From a virus: a stretch of DNA of 64,000 bases. A program made the position numbers and the translations under genes. The DNA is taken from positions 1 to 64,000 of IMG/VR virus record IMGVR_UViG_3300030419_004440. One strand, 5' to 3'. Under the pieces are notes generated by a model. That model searched no databases. It worked only from the letters and a program-made list of their open reading frames with translations, and was not told the DNA's origin. Below are positions 1 through 7,507 of this stretch, piece by piece (the stretch's first letter is position 1; each line of letters starts with the position of its first letter).

Positions 1-2
1 AC

Positions 3-2330
3 GTTACTTTTTCCGGCGTAAGTGGTATTGAGACTGAATACGTATTAGCCGGAACCCATGGCGGCCTTGCAACCAACAACTTACTTATAGTTAATGCTGT
101 AGAGCTTTCTGGAAATCTCAACCACTCGCTCTTCTCAGCACTTTCGGGGCAAAAGAATTGGGATACAGCTGTCGCATCAGGGAACCAGCTTGATTTTAAT
201 AAGTTTGGAGCCATTTCGGGGCAAAAGAATTGGGATACAGCTGTCGCATCAGGTAATTACCTGCTTGCTCAAATAGGAACTGCGGTATCTTATGGAAGCG
301 GAATAGTAAAACAGAAGGATACTATTGACTTTAGACATGATGGAAGTGGAACCCTAAAACACCTCATGTTCCATAGTGGTATTAGAATTGGAACGGGTGC
401 AGGTTTTGCAGAGGGAACACCAGAAAGAAATGCAAACCACTCAATTGAAGGTGCGATAATGATCGGAACAAAGGCCGGTTATGAGTCGCACTCTAATTAT
501 ATTTGTTCCGGACTGGCTATAGGAAACAAGGCAAGTTATCAATCATACTACCAGCAAGACGGTGTATTTATAGGAAGGTCTGCTGGCCAAGCGGCTTCTG
601 GACACCCTGCTTCTGGCCAACGTGACATGATAGCTATTGGCCGAAATGCTGCAAGGAAATCTGAAGATGGTGATTGGTCCACATACATCGGCTTAAATGC
701 GGGTCTAAATTCACATCTTAACAATTCAGTTATTTCTATCGGTCAAGGTGCCGGTATGGGAGTTGCCCAAGCAGAAGACGCAATACTAATCGGAACTAAT
801 GCGGGTCATTATACGTCTGGCATTAACCAGACTCTTGCGATAGGTCGAGTTGCTGGCTCTGGATCTCCCAATAAGAGACAGGGTATTTTTATCGGATACC
901 GAGCTGGAATAGATGTTATAGACAGCGGACTAAACCCAATTATGATAGGTACCGAGGCGGGTGCTAGTTCCTCCGGCTTACATAGCAATCACATTCTTAT
1001 TGGTAATTACGCCGGGGTTAGAGTCAGTGGAAGTCATGGCGGCCATTCAATAGGAATAGGTAATGCCGTACTTCGAGATAGTAACCTCAATGAAAGAGTG
1101 GTAGCCCTAGGGGGTTCTGCTGGGATACAATCTAGTGGAAACAAAAACGCTTTGATGATAGGAACAAACGCCGGTATCGAAATGTCCGGCGGTAGCTATG
1201 TTAACGCAATTGGCTTTGGTGCTGGTTATCAGGCCATCAAATCTGACGAGTTGACTGGCTTAAACCTTATTGGATGGTATGCTGGACAGAGGCTGGGATC
1301 TGGTGTTAGTTTGCCGGGCGACGAAGCGGGACTTTTGACTGGTGGAGGAGTGACTTATTCCGACTTCATCGGATATAAAGCTGGATACGCCGCTTGGGAT
1401 ATGGATTACGCACAGGTCTGGGGGGCCGCAGCGGGAATGCAGTCGAGGGAGCTTGGGGATGTTATAATTATTGGTAAACAAGCCGGTAGCCGCTTAACTA
1501 CTTCGGATAATTCAATAATTATGGGTGATCATGCTGGTTATGGATATACCACAACTTTTAAAACTGGCTCAACCGGCTTCGGACCAACCGCTGGTGTTGA
1601 TCACTCCATTATAATCGGTGAGCTTGCAGGTGCTAATTCCAGCGGTTTATATCATAGTACCGTCATTGGTTACGGTTCTTGGAGGGGTGACAACCCGTAT
1701 GTGTTCGATCAAGCTACGCTTAATGGAACAGACTATTCTTCTCAAAGAGTGGACTACTCCATACTTATAGGTGATGGTGTTGGTTCTCCGACCAACAGTG
1801 TTAGAGCACCCGGAAGCTATAACTGTATTATAGAACCACGTATGACTTTAACAAATGCCCAGTCATGGTGTTCCGATTGGCAAGATAACATTGTAAGTAT
1901 AGCAGCATTGATGCACGGTTACAGCGATCATGTAAGCATGAGCAAACAAAGATATCTTCAGGTCGGGGACTTCCCCACCAGTCTTTCAGCTTTACAAGAA
2001 GCAACCTTGTCGATTAAACCTGATCAGGACTCTCACGTAAACTTAAAGCTGAGAAGATCTGCTGCTGGAATGGCGGTGCCAATGTTAAAAGCCGAAATGC
2101 CCGCCAATCTGTCTAACAACGAAGCAACCATTGTTAACGAGCAGGGGATTAACCAAATCTTTATCTGCGATGAAAGGACTAGTGCTGGCGAATATCGAAT
2201 TGCCGGAAAAACAACAACCGTTCAGAAAAATCCCGGAACTATGATATTTTACGATGATGGATCAACCAGACGCCTTCTCATATGCAACGCGGCTGGGAAT
2301 TGGTACAAGATTAACATGAGTGCCGATTAA
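3..2330 (+). CDS. Tail fibre with IGxxAG beta-roll repeats (5' partial)
   Basis: The frame is open from the left edge, so the gene starts upstream; 775 residues are visible. From about residue 127 to 590 there are some 24 copies of an eight-residue motif of the form hydrophobic-x-IG-x-x-AG (for example IMIGTKAG, ILIGTNAG, IFIGYRAG), on average about 20 residues apart. This resembles the left-handed beta-roll of YadA-type trimeric adhesin heads and similar repeats in phage fibres. Before the repeats lies an exact duplication encoding SGQKNWDTAVASGN. The last 150 residues are non-repetitive and could form a C-terminal tip or trimerisation domain. No S74 chaperone motif was recognised. It sits just upstream of neck and tail genes on the same strand. 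A fibre or other virion-surface protein is likely; the receptor is unknown. Confidence 0.75.
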   Translation, partial: VTFSGVSGIETEYVLAGTHGGLATNNLLIVNAVELSGNLNHSLFSALSGQKNWDTAVASGNQLDFNKFGAISGQKNWDTAVASGNYLLAQIGTAVSYGSGIVKQKDTIDFRHDGSGTLKHLMFHSGIRIGTGAGFAEGTPERNANHSIEGAIMIGTKAGYESHSNYICSGLAIGNKASYQSYYQQDGVFIGRSAGQAASGHPASGQRDMIAIGRNAARKSEDGDWSTYIGLNAGLNSHLNNSVISIGQGAGMGVAQAEDAILIGTNAGHYTSGINQTLAIGRVAGSGSPNKRQGIFIGYRAGIDVIDSGLNPIMIGTEAGASSSGLHSNHILIGNYAGVRVSGSHGGHSIGIGNAVLRDSNLNERVVALGGSAGIQSSGNKNALMIGTNAGIEMSGGSYVNAIGFGAGYQAIKSDELTGLNLIGWYAGQRLGSGVSLPGDEAGLLTGGGVTYSDFIGYKAGYAAWDMDYAQVWGAAAGMQSRELGDVIIIGKQAGSRLTTSDNSIIMGDHAGYGYTTTFKTGSTGFGPTAGVDHSIIIGELAGANSSGLYHSTVIGYGSWRGDNPYVFDQATLNGTDYSSQRVDYSILIGDGVGSPTNSVRAPGSYNCIIEPRMTLTNAQSWCSDWQDNIVSIAALMHGYSDHVSMSKQRYLQVGDFPTSLSALQEATLSIKPDQDSHVNLKLRRSAAGMAVPMLKAEMPANLSNNEATIVNEQGINQIFICDERTSAGEYRIAGKTTTVQKNPGTMIFYDDGSTRRLLICNAAGNWYKINMSAD
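142..181 (+). repeat. 40-bp direct repeat, copy 1
   Basis: An identical 40-base stretch occurs here and at 214-253, offset by 72 bases (24 codons), in frame inside the fibre gene. It starts TTTCGGGGC and ends GCATCAGG. Perfect nucleotide identity implies a recent duplication or ongoing gene conversion. Confidence 0.95.
214..253 (+). repeat. 40-bp direct repeat, copy 2
   Basis: Second copy of the 40-base repeat seen at 142-181. It encodes the same SGQKNWDTAVASG peptide in the fibre N-terminal region. Confidence 0.95.
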
Positions 2331-2370
2331 CGGAAACCTAACCAAGTAATTTTTATAATGGAGACAGAAA

Positions 2371-2571
2371 ATGCCTGACGAGATAGTAAAAGCAGCAAGA
2401 GATGGTGAACCCATTAAAAATGGCGGAATCATCACTTTAGTGTTTGAGACGGGGACAGCGGCTAGTGGCTTACCTGAAGTTAATAGTTTCGTTCCTTCTG
2501 GCACTATGCGAACTCGATACGACGGTCGATTCGACGACGTGAGATATTACACTGGTGATAGTGCTAGCTAA
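2371..2571 (+). CDS. Small hypothetical structural-region protein (66 aa)
   Basis: Short ORF with a GGAG ribosome-binding site about 8 bases before the ATG, lying between the fibre gene and the next neck gene on the same strand. The product is mildly acidic, with a central hydrophobic/Gly segment (GGIITLVFETGTAASG) and a charged C-terminus ending GDSAS. No signal peptide, membrane helix or known motif was recognised. It could be a small head-tail or fibre-associated protein; nothing in the sequence fixes its role. Good initiation signal and tight packing support a real gene. Confidence 0.6.
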   Translation: MPDEIVKAARDGEPIKNGGIITLVFETGTAASGLPEVNSFVPSGTMRTRYDGRFDDVRYYTGDSAS

Positions 2572-2585
2572 CCATAGGTATAACC

Positions 2586-3068
2586 ATGCCAATTAATATT
2601 CCAGATAGCGTTTTTGATAAGTATTACGACGTAGTAGACTCCACGTTTAATATTTTTGGGGTTACTTGTCAGTTGGTATATATAGAAAAAGTAGAAGTGA
2701 TATCTAACACCTACGATAACATACCTGAGAACAAGTCTATAAATGCACACAGGAGACCCCAACCTCAGTACAAGAGGCAAAACAAAACGATTAAAGAAGT
2801 TGAGAAAACAGAGGATATAAAGATTAAAGTTTATTGGGACAGCAAAAGCTGGACAAAGGTTGGTGGAGATATGGTGATCCCAGAGGGGTCAGTCCAAACA
2901 ATTTTCTACGCCACTGATTTAGACAAGATAATGAGAGCTAAAGAGCTTATTATACACAAAGATATTTCCTCTTTAAGAGAGATGAGATTTATCAAGCATG
3001 GTGAACCATTTCCAATGGGATTGAAACAAAACAGATACTTTGGATGTTTTTGGGAAAGAGCTTCGTAA
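2586..3068 (+). CDS. Probable neck/head-tail connector protein (160 aa)
   Basis: A 160-residue mixed alpha/beta protein with no clear known motif. The middle (about residues 55-80) is strongly basic and polar, followed by a beta-rich half including KIKVYWDSKSWTKVG and a late segment ELIIHKDISSLREMRF. Its stop codon overlaps the next start (TAATG at 3066-3070), so translation is probably coupled. It lies two genes before the tail-terminator-like protein and three before the tail tube, where many long-tailed phages place head-completion, stopper and HK97 gp10-like proteins. The connector role is inferred from order and size only. Confidence 0.5.
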   Translation: MPINIPDSVFDKYYDVVDSTFNIFGVTCQLVYIEKVEVISNTYDNIPENKSINAHRRPQPQYKRQNKTIKEVEKTEDIKIKVYWDSKSWTKVGGDMVIPEGSVQTIFYATDLDKIMRAKELIIHKDISSLREMRFIKHGEPFPMGLKQNRYFGCFWERAS

Positions 3069-3709
3069 TGCTTAATAACGCCAACATATCTATAAAATTA
3101 TTAGACACAGACGTAGCCATAAGAAAAAAAATATACGAGAGTATAGCGGAACAACTTAACAAAAGCATTTCTAAAAATAAAGCAAAAGCAACAACGCTTT
3201 TAAAGTCGAAAGTCAGCAAATGGGTCTCCAGACAGCCCGAAATTAGAAGTTTACGCTCAAATGGTGGGATAGGATCTTTAGCTGCACACTTTGGTTTAAC
3301 ACCAACACAGGCTGACATAGCCACTGAATCAATAATATCTGCGGTAGTAGATAGTTTGCAGGTGAAAATTAAGCCCATTAACAGAAGACTAAAAGGAACC
3401 ATAGAATTCAATTTTCAAGAAACTAATTTTTTAAATTTATTATCAATTAATAGCGGCCATGTTGTAACAGAAAAAGGGGCTGATTTACATTGGCTTGACT
3501 GGCTGATAACAAGAGGGGACACAATAATAATTACCGGGTATTCATATATTGGTGGTCCGACTGGTAGGTCTGGTGGAGGTGAAATGAATATCGGGGGAGC
3601 ATGGAGGGTTCCACCTGAGTTTTCAGGAACACCCACGAACAACTTTATAACAAGGGCGTTTGAAGGTACCCAGAAAGAAATAGAAGAAGTTCTTAAAAGG
3701 CTGATATAA
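3068..3709 (+). CDS. HK97 gp10-like tail-completion/neck protein candidate
   Basis: I place the start at the ATG at 3068, which overlaps the previous stop as TAATG, rather than at an in-frame ATG eight codons earlier; this gives 213 residues. The N-terminal third is a basic amphipathic helix region (Lys-rich, about residues 15-60). A beta region with a Gly-rich stretch (YIGGPTGRSGGGEMNIGG) follows. The end reads WRVPPEFSGTPTNNFITRAFEG followed by a short acidic/basic helix. A late aromatic/Pro segment leading into a NFITRAFE-type helix recalls HK97 gp10/minor tail proteins, which finish the tail at the head interface. Family assignment is tentative; position supports it. Confidence 0.5.
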   Translation: MLNNANISIKLLDTDVAIRKKIYESIAEQLNKSISKNKAKATTLLKSKVSKWVSRQPEIRSLRSNGGIGSLAAHFGLTPTQADIATESIISAVVDSLQVKIKPINRRLKGTIEFNFQETNFLNLLSINSGHVVTEKGADLHWLDWLITRGDTIIITGYSYIGGPTGRSGGGEMNIGGAWRVPPEFSGTPTNNFITRAFEGTQKEIEEVLKRLI

Positions 3710-4695
3710 TGGTTAACGCTACATTTTCACCACTCAAAGGAATAAGCGGTATATTTGATTCCACTTTGAATAATGATATTCAAGATGGCATTATAGAGTA
3801 CTTTGACTGGGCACTTTTAGAAAAGGGCAATTATTTCAATGTAGCGGCTAACGAGACTTCGCCTAACGGGGAGGATATGAGCCGATTAAGGATGTCCTCT
3901 AATGATTCGTACACAGCAGGACAAGTATGGGAAGGGTTTAGAAAAAATTGGGTTTGGCAGAGCGGAATATCAGTTAACGGCTTTGACTCACCTATTGTGG
4001 GAGACGACAATAATAACCCCGGAATTTCTGGAATTTATATTGATGGATCGTTTTACTCCACAGATACAGTAGGTACATATGCTTACCATGTAGATTATTT
4101 TAACGGAAGGGTGGTATTCGACAACCCTATACCAACAGGATCTGTTGTAAAAGCAGAGCATAGTTACAAGTATATTAACGTGTTATATGCAAACAACATG
4201 CCTTGGTACAAAGAGCTTCAATCTAGAACCTTAGAACCAACGGCTAGTTTTTTGGATTCTGATGACGGCAACTGGAATATACCGCCTGAAAGCAGGGCAC
4301 AATTACCATTGGTGGCCATAGAAATTGTCCCCAATAGATCCTTTAAGGGGTATCAATTAGGGGGCGGTCAGTGGGTCTTTACTGACGTTTTATTCCACTG
4401 TATAGCGGAGGATGAAGTTACGAGAAACAAGCTAGTTGATGTTATTTCGTTGCAAAACGATAAAACAATACACTTATTTAATAGTAATAAGATCAATGTA
4501 AATCAAGATTTTCCCTTAGATTACAGGGGTACACCAGTCGCGGGTGCATTAAGATACCCAGATTTGATAGACCAATATAACGGAGGCAAGCTTAAACTCA
4601 CGAAAACCACGGTTCAGGAAATGATTATGCATAATACCACGGTTTTTGGGGGAGTTGTTAGGATGACCACTGAAGGAGTTAAAACGAATATTTAG
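3709..4695 (+). CDS. Neck or tail-terminator-region structural protein (328 aa)
   Basis: Starts in a TAATG overlap with the preceding gene and ends 57 bases before the tail tube gene. The protein is beta-rich and polar. An internal segment near residues 130-150 (VDYFNGRVVFDNPIPTGS, then VKAEHSYKYINV) has the look of a beta-sandwich found in phage tail and connector proteins. Conserved-looking aromatic residues are spread through the C-terminal half. It has no signal peptide or membrane segment. In this order (connector, gp10-like, this protein, tube) a tail-terminator or tail-completion role is plausible, but at 328 residues it is larger than classical terminators, so it may carry an added domain. 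Confidence 0.5.
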   Translation: MVNATFSPLKGISGIFDSTLNNDIQDGIIEYFDWALLEKGNYFNVAANETSPNGEDMSRLRMSSNDSYTAGQVWEGFRKNWVWQSGISVNGFDSPIVGDDNNNPGISGIYIDGSFYSTDTVGTYAYHVDYFNGRVVFDNPIPTGSVVKAEHSYKYINVLYANNMPWYKELQSRTLEPTASFLDSDDGNWNIPPESRAQLPLVAIEIVPNRSFKGYQLGGGQWVFTDVLFHCIAEDEVTRNKLVDVISLQNDKTIHLFNSNKINVNQDFPLDYRGTPVAGALRYPDLIDQYNGGKLKLTKTTVQEMIMHNTTVFGGVVRMTTEGVKTNI

Positions 4696-4698
4696 TGA

Positions 4699-4718
4699 TT
4701 TTCGTGTATAAATCTATA
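4699..4718 (+). promoter_or_regulatory. Candidate phage promoter (TTTTCGTGTATAA motif)
   Basis: The 13-base string TTTTCGTGTATAA occurs here, 34 bases before the tail tube ATG, and again at 40222-40234, before the isolated 248-aa gene. Both copies are followed by an AT-rich stretch containing CTAT. The TATAA core recalls both a -10 element and T4-type late promoters (TATAAATA). Both downstream genes are expected to be highly expressed. The promoter role is an inference. Confidence 0.5.
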
Positions 4719-4752
4719 GAAAACCTCTTTACAAACTTAAAGGAGAGAAATA

Positions 4753-5937
4753 ATGCCTACAGCAAATGATAGAATTTTTTACGCCTGTCAAGGTGTATCC
4801 ATCCAGAAGGAGGGGTACCGTGACTCCAATGTCGCGACTGGCGAGATGATTCACGGCCTCCAGAGCGTTGGAGTAACAACTAACTTTAATCTTGAACAGG
4901 CATTTGAGCTGGGACAGATTGAAATTTATGAGAACATAGAAGGTACGCCCGATGTTGAAGTAACCTTAGAAAAGGTTCTCGACGGCTATCCGTTGATTTA
5001 TCACTTGGCTAGTGAAGGTATCAACAATGGAACGCCACCGATTTCTAGCGGCCTTGTAAACAGATCAAAACAACGATGCGATGTAAGACTTGGTATTTTC
5101 CCAGAAGAAAACAACTTCATTAAAGAAGGTGGTGGCTCGGCGGATATGGAAGTTTACATGTCCGGCATGTATATCAGCAGTATCTCTTATAGCCTCAATT
5201 CAGACGGAAGCTCTACTGAATCTGTCACCTTGGTTGGAAACAACAAGCAGTGGTATAAAAATAGAAGCGGAAAAATGCTAACCGGTTCCGTGGCGAATTT
5301 TGACGGAACTGATGCACCCCTTGGCATGGGTGATGCGACCAACCCCTCCGGTGGTGTTACTCAGAAAGAAGACGTAATCATTTCTGGATGCATTTTCCCT
5401 GCCAGCATTGAGGGTGTCACGGGTAGTGGCTATGGAAATGGTATTGGTAAAATTCATGCACAGAGTGTTAGCGTTAGCACTGACTTTTCTCGTGAAGACA
5501 TCTTTGAGCTTGGTAGAAAAACGCCTTACGCTCGCCCGGCTGCATATCCGATTGAAGTTAGCTGTGATATTGAAGTTGTAACAACTTCTGGCGATCTTGT
5601 AGAAGCCCGTGAAGACGGTGACGCAACACTCTTTGGCACTATCGACTCAGGGAATAACACTCAAAACGAATGTATTTTCTTCTACACCAGAAACGGTTTA
5701 GGCCTCGACCTTGGCGAGAAAAACAGACTCTCTAGTGTCAGCTATGGAGGGGGAGATGCCGGTGGAGGAAATGCCTCATGTACTTACAGTTACCAAAACT
5801 TTAACACTTTGGATGTTCAGAATCGTAGAAATGGCTACATTGGATTTAATGCACTCAAGGAAACCCTGCTTGGTACTGCAAAACGTAAGTACTCAAATGA
5901 TGGAAACGGTATGCCGTTCCCTGATGACATCGTATAA
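4753..5937 (+). CDS. Major tail tube protein (two-domain)
   Basis: A 394-residue protein with two related halves. Around residues 38-54 it reads SVGVTTNFNLEQAFELG, and around 238-253 SVSVSTDFSREDIFELG, each followed by a beta hairpin and a VEVTLEKVL/IEVSCDIEV strand pair. This duplicated fold is what I expect of a tail tube subunit with two tube-type domains. It has a strong AGGAGAG ribosome-binding site and its own candidate promoter at 4699. It precedes the chaperone-position genes and the tape measure gene, the standard order for long tails. About half the residues lie outside the duplicated core and may form surface decoration. The exact family could not be checked; tube is the best call. 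Confidence 0.75.
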   Translation: MPTANDRIFYACQGVSIQKEGYRDSNVATGEMIHGLQSVGVTTNFNLEQAFELGQIEIYENIEGTPDVEVTLEKVLDGYPLIYHLASEGINNGTPPISSGLVNRSKQRCDVRLGIFPEENNFIKEGGGSADMEVYMSGMYISSISYSLNSDGSSTESVTLVGNNKQWYKNRSGKMLTGSVANFDGTDAPLGMGDATNPSGGVTQKEDVIISGCIFPASIEGVTGSGYGNGIGKIHAQSVSVSTDFSREDIFELGRKTPYARPAAYPIEVSCDIEVVTTSGDLVEAREDGDATLFGTIDSGNNTQNECIFFYTRNGLGLDLGEKNRLSSVSYGGGDAGGGNASCTYSYQNFNTLDVQNRRNGYIGFNALKETLLGTAKRKYSNDGNGMPFPDDIV

Positions 5938-5984
5938 GATGTAACTTAATGGTCCGATGGAGTGATTGTCCATTGGTGGATTTT

Positions 5985-6038
5985 AATCGTAGCTTTTGCG
6001 ATAGCTAAATATTAGGACAGGCAAGTGGAGCTACGATT
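5985..6038 (+). promoter_or_regulatory. Leader RNA hairpin with perfect 10-bp inverted repeat
   Basis: AATCGTAGCT at 5985-5994 is the exact reverse complement of AGCTACGATT at 6029-6038, with a 34-base loop. A further short complementary pair lies just upstream (ATGGA 5957-5961 with TCCAT 5969-5973). There is no T-run after the stem, so it is not a typical terminator. It lies in the 152-base gap between the tube gene and the first chaperone-position gene, just before a strong ribosome-binding site, and may be an RNA stability or attenuation element. Confidence 0.5.
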
Positions 6039-6052
6039 CAGGAAGGAAATTT

Positions 6053-6103
6053 ATGCAAAATAAAACTACTCCCGCCATGAGGTTACGTTATGAAACAGCA
6101 TGA
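6053..6103 (+). CDS. Possible 16-aa leader peptide
   Basis: ATG at 6053 follows a strong AGGAAGG ribosome-binding site at 6040-6046 and opens a 16-codon frame (MQNKTTPAMRLRYETA, stop TGA at 6101-6103). It overlaps the first 14 bases of the next gene in another frame. The gene at 6090 has only a weak GAGG site of its own, so ribosomes finishing this mini-ORF may re-initiate there. Whether the peptide itself matters is unknown. Confidence 0.45.
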   Translation: MQNKTTPAMRLRYETA

Positions 6104-6111
6104 GCGGGAGT
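6068..6111 (+). promoter_or_regulatory. Hairpin sequestering a start codon
   Basis: ACTCCCGC at 6068-6075 pairs perfectly with GCGGGAGT at 6104-6111. The loop contains the GAGG site and ATG (6090) of the chaperone-position gene. Translation of the leader mini-ORF at 6053-6103 would run through the left arm and open the structure, so the start could be accessible only while upstream translation proceeds. Confidence 0.5.
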
Positions 6112-7136
6112 ATTTTGTAGCTAGAATAAGAAGCGGAATATACAAGATAAAGCTTGGAGAGCTAGACCTAAAAATCGTACCATTAACATTAGAGCAAGAA
6201 TTAGACGTTCAGCAGTGTTACGTTGCGACATATAGACAAGCGGAAAAAGACGGTTTTCTAACACACGAAGATTTACTAGAGTCCATGAAAGAAAGAGGGC
6301 TCTGGTCAGAAGAGGACGAGGAAAGAATAAAGGGACTCGAAAAAGACATCGACAGATTAAAGGTCGAATTATTTCAAAATAAAAACAAGGAGGACTTAGT
6401 AGAAAGAATCAGAACATACCTAAAGGCTGGAAAAGAGCAGTTAGATCAGCAGTTGTCAAAAAAAATGGCCAACTATGATAAATCTTGCGAGGGGATTGCA
6501 CAAGTAAAAAAAGTGGAAAAAATCATGGAGCTGTCTTGTGTGTACGCTGATTCCGGCGAGCCATACGACTTTAAAGACGTGGACGTAACTCACATAGTAA
6601 GACTGTTTGGGTTACAGGTTTTGTCAGAGTCATCAGCCAGAGAGATCGCAAGAACAGAGCCTTGGCATAGCACTTGGGTACTTAAAGATAGTAACACTTT
6701 TGAGTTTTTTAACTACAAAGGTAGACAGCTAACGACAGACCAAAAAAACGTTATTGTTTGGTCTAGGATGTATGACAGTGTTCACGAATCTATGGATTGT
6801 CCATCTGAAGATGTCATTCAAGACGACGACATGTTGGATGGGTGGTTTATTTTACAGAAAAAGAAAAGGGATCAAGAAAAAGTGCAGGCAGAAATAGAAC
6901 AAAGTACTAGCAACCCTAAGATAGCTAGTTCTGACGAAATATTTGTAATGGCACACAGCCAAAAGGATGCTGACAGAATTAATAAATCAAATAACATAAA
7001 CGCCCAACAAATTAAAAGAAAAAGAGCAGCGGTTTTGGAACGTCAAGGAGAAGCAAAAGATCTTGATTTCCAAGACCAGCAATTGAGACTAAGAGCACAG
7101 TCAAATGAAATGTACAAAGGAAAATTTAGGAGGTAA
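6090..7136 (+). CDS. Tail assembly chaperone-position protein A (348 aa)
   Basis: Lies between the tail tube and tape measure genes, where tail assembly chaperones are normally encoded. The highly charged, helical protein reads LTLEQELDVQQCYVATYRQA, then T-x-E-D, M-x-x-RGLW around residues 55-71, followed by long coiled-coil-like helices (about residues 75-140). The same pattern (T-x-x-EL, Y, T-x-x-E, M-x-x-RGLW, helical EL stretch) recurs in the gene at 7500-8399, so the two are diverged paralogues. The C-terminal 90 residues are Lys/Gln-rich and probably disordered. Start at 6090 is chosen because the frame closes upstream; the codon sits in a hairpin. The chaperone function is inferred from position. 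Confidence 0.55.
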   Translation: MKQHEREYFVARIRSGIYKIKLGELDLKIVPLTLEQELDVQQCYVATYRQAEKDGFLTHEDLLESMKERGLWSEEDEERIKGLEKDIDRLKVELFQNKNKEDLVERIRTYLKAGKEQLDQQLSKKMANYDKSCEGIAQVKKVEKIMELSCVYADSGEPYDFKDVDVTHIVRLFGLQVLSESSAREIARTEPWHSTWVLKDSNTFEFFNYKGRQLTTDQKNVIVWSRMYDSVHESMDCPSEDVIQDDDMLDGWFILQKKKRDQEKVQAEIEQSTSNPKIASSDEIFVMAHSQKDADRINKSNNINAQQIKRKRAAVLERQGEAKDLDFQDQQLRLRAQSNEMYKGKFRR

Positions 7137-7138
7137 CA

Positions 7139-7507
7139 ATGGAGAATTTTGACAAACTCATTCGGAAAAAATCAGAATATAAAGAAGTTAGAACTGAGAA
7201 ATTTAGATATGACTCAAAAGAGAGGCTATCTAAAATACTGAAGAAAAAAGTAGAAACCACTATGATTGGTGCCATTTCCTCTATAGAGGATCACTTTTCT
7301 TTTCTTTGGCTAGCAGACGATTCTGAGATGACTACCGAGAAAAAATTTATGTATGAAACATTTCAGAAAGTGAGATCTGAGATTCTAGATAAAGGAAACA
7401 CACAGGCTAGGAATGTGGATGCAGAACTAAACCAGTATGAGATAAAATGGATGAGATATTCCATGGATATTCCAGTGAAGAACAATGGAGGAACGGAAGA
7501 TGAGTGA
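7139..7507 (+). CDS. Small tail-region protein between paralogues (122 aa)
   Basis: Strong AGGAGG ribosome-binding site eight bases before the ATG and only two bases from the preceding stop. The product is charged and mainly helical: a basic N-terminal 40 residues, then a segment with an aromatic cluster (DHFSFLWLADDSEMT) and a helical stretch to NVDAELNQYEIKWMRYSM. Its last bases overlap the following start (ATGAGTGA at 7500-7507). It is sandwiched between two diverged paralogues in the chaperone position, so it probably works with them in tube or tape-measure assembly. No known family recognised. Confidence 0.55.
   Translation: MENFDKLIRKKSEYKEVRTEKFRYDSKERLSKILKKKVETTMIGAISSIEDHFSFLWLADDSEMTTEKKFMYETFQKVRSEILDKGNTQARNVDAELNQYEIKWMRYSMDIPVKNNGGTEDE

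Noticed and set aside
2354-2359. TATAAT before the 66-aa gene as a promoter
   Set aside because: Only 11 bases before the ATG and overlapping the ribosome site; no matching upstream element, and the gene is inside a packed operon.
5950-6040. Riboswitch or tRNA in the 152-base gap
   Set aside because: No tRNA-like clover arms or known riboswitch core matched; only simple hairpins are visible.
7120-7145. Programmed -1 frameshift (AAAATTT) joining the 348-aa and 122-aa genes
   Set aside because: The heptamer is not in X_XXY_YYZ register and a -1 shift meets TAG at once, so a fusion product is not possible here. The next junction also has no slippery site.
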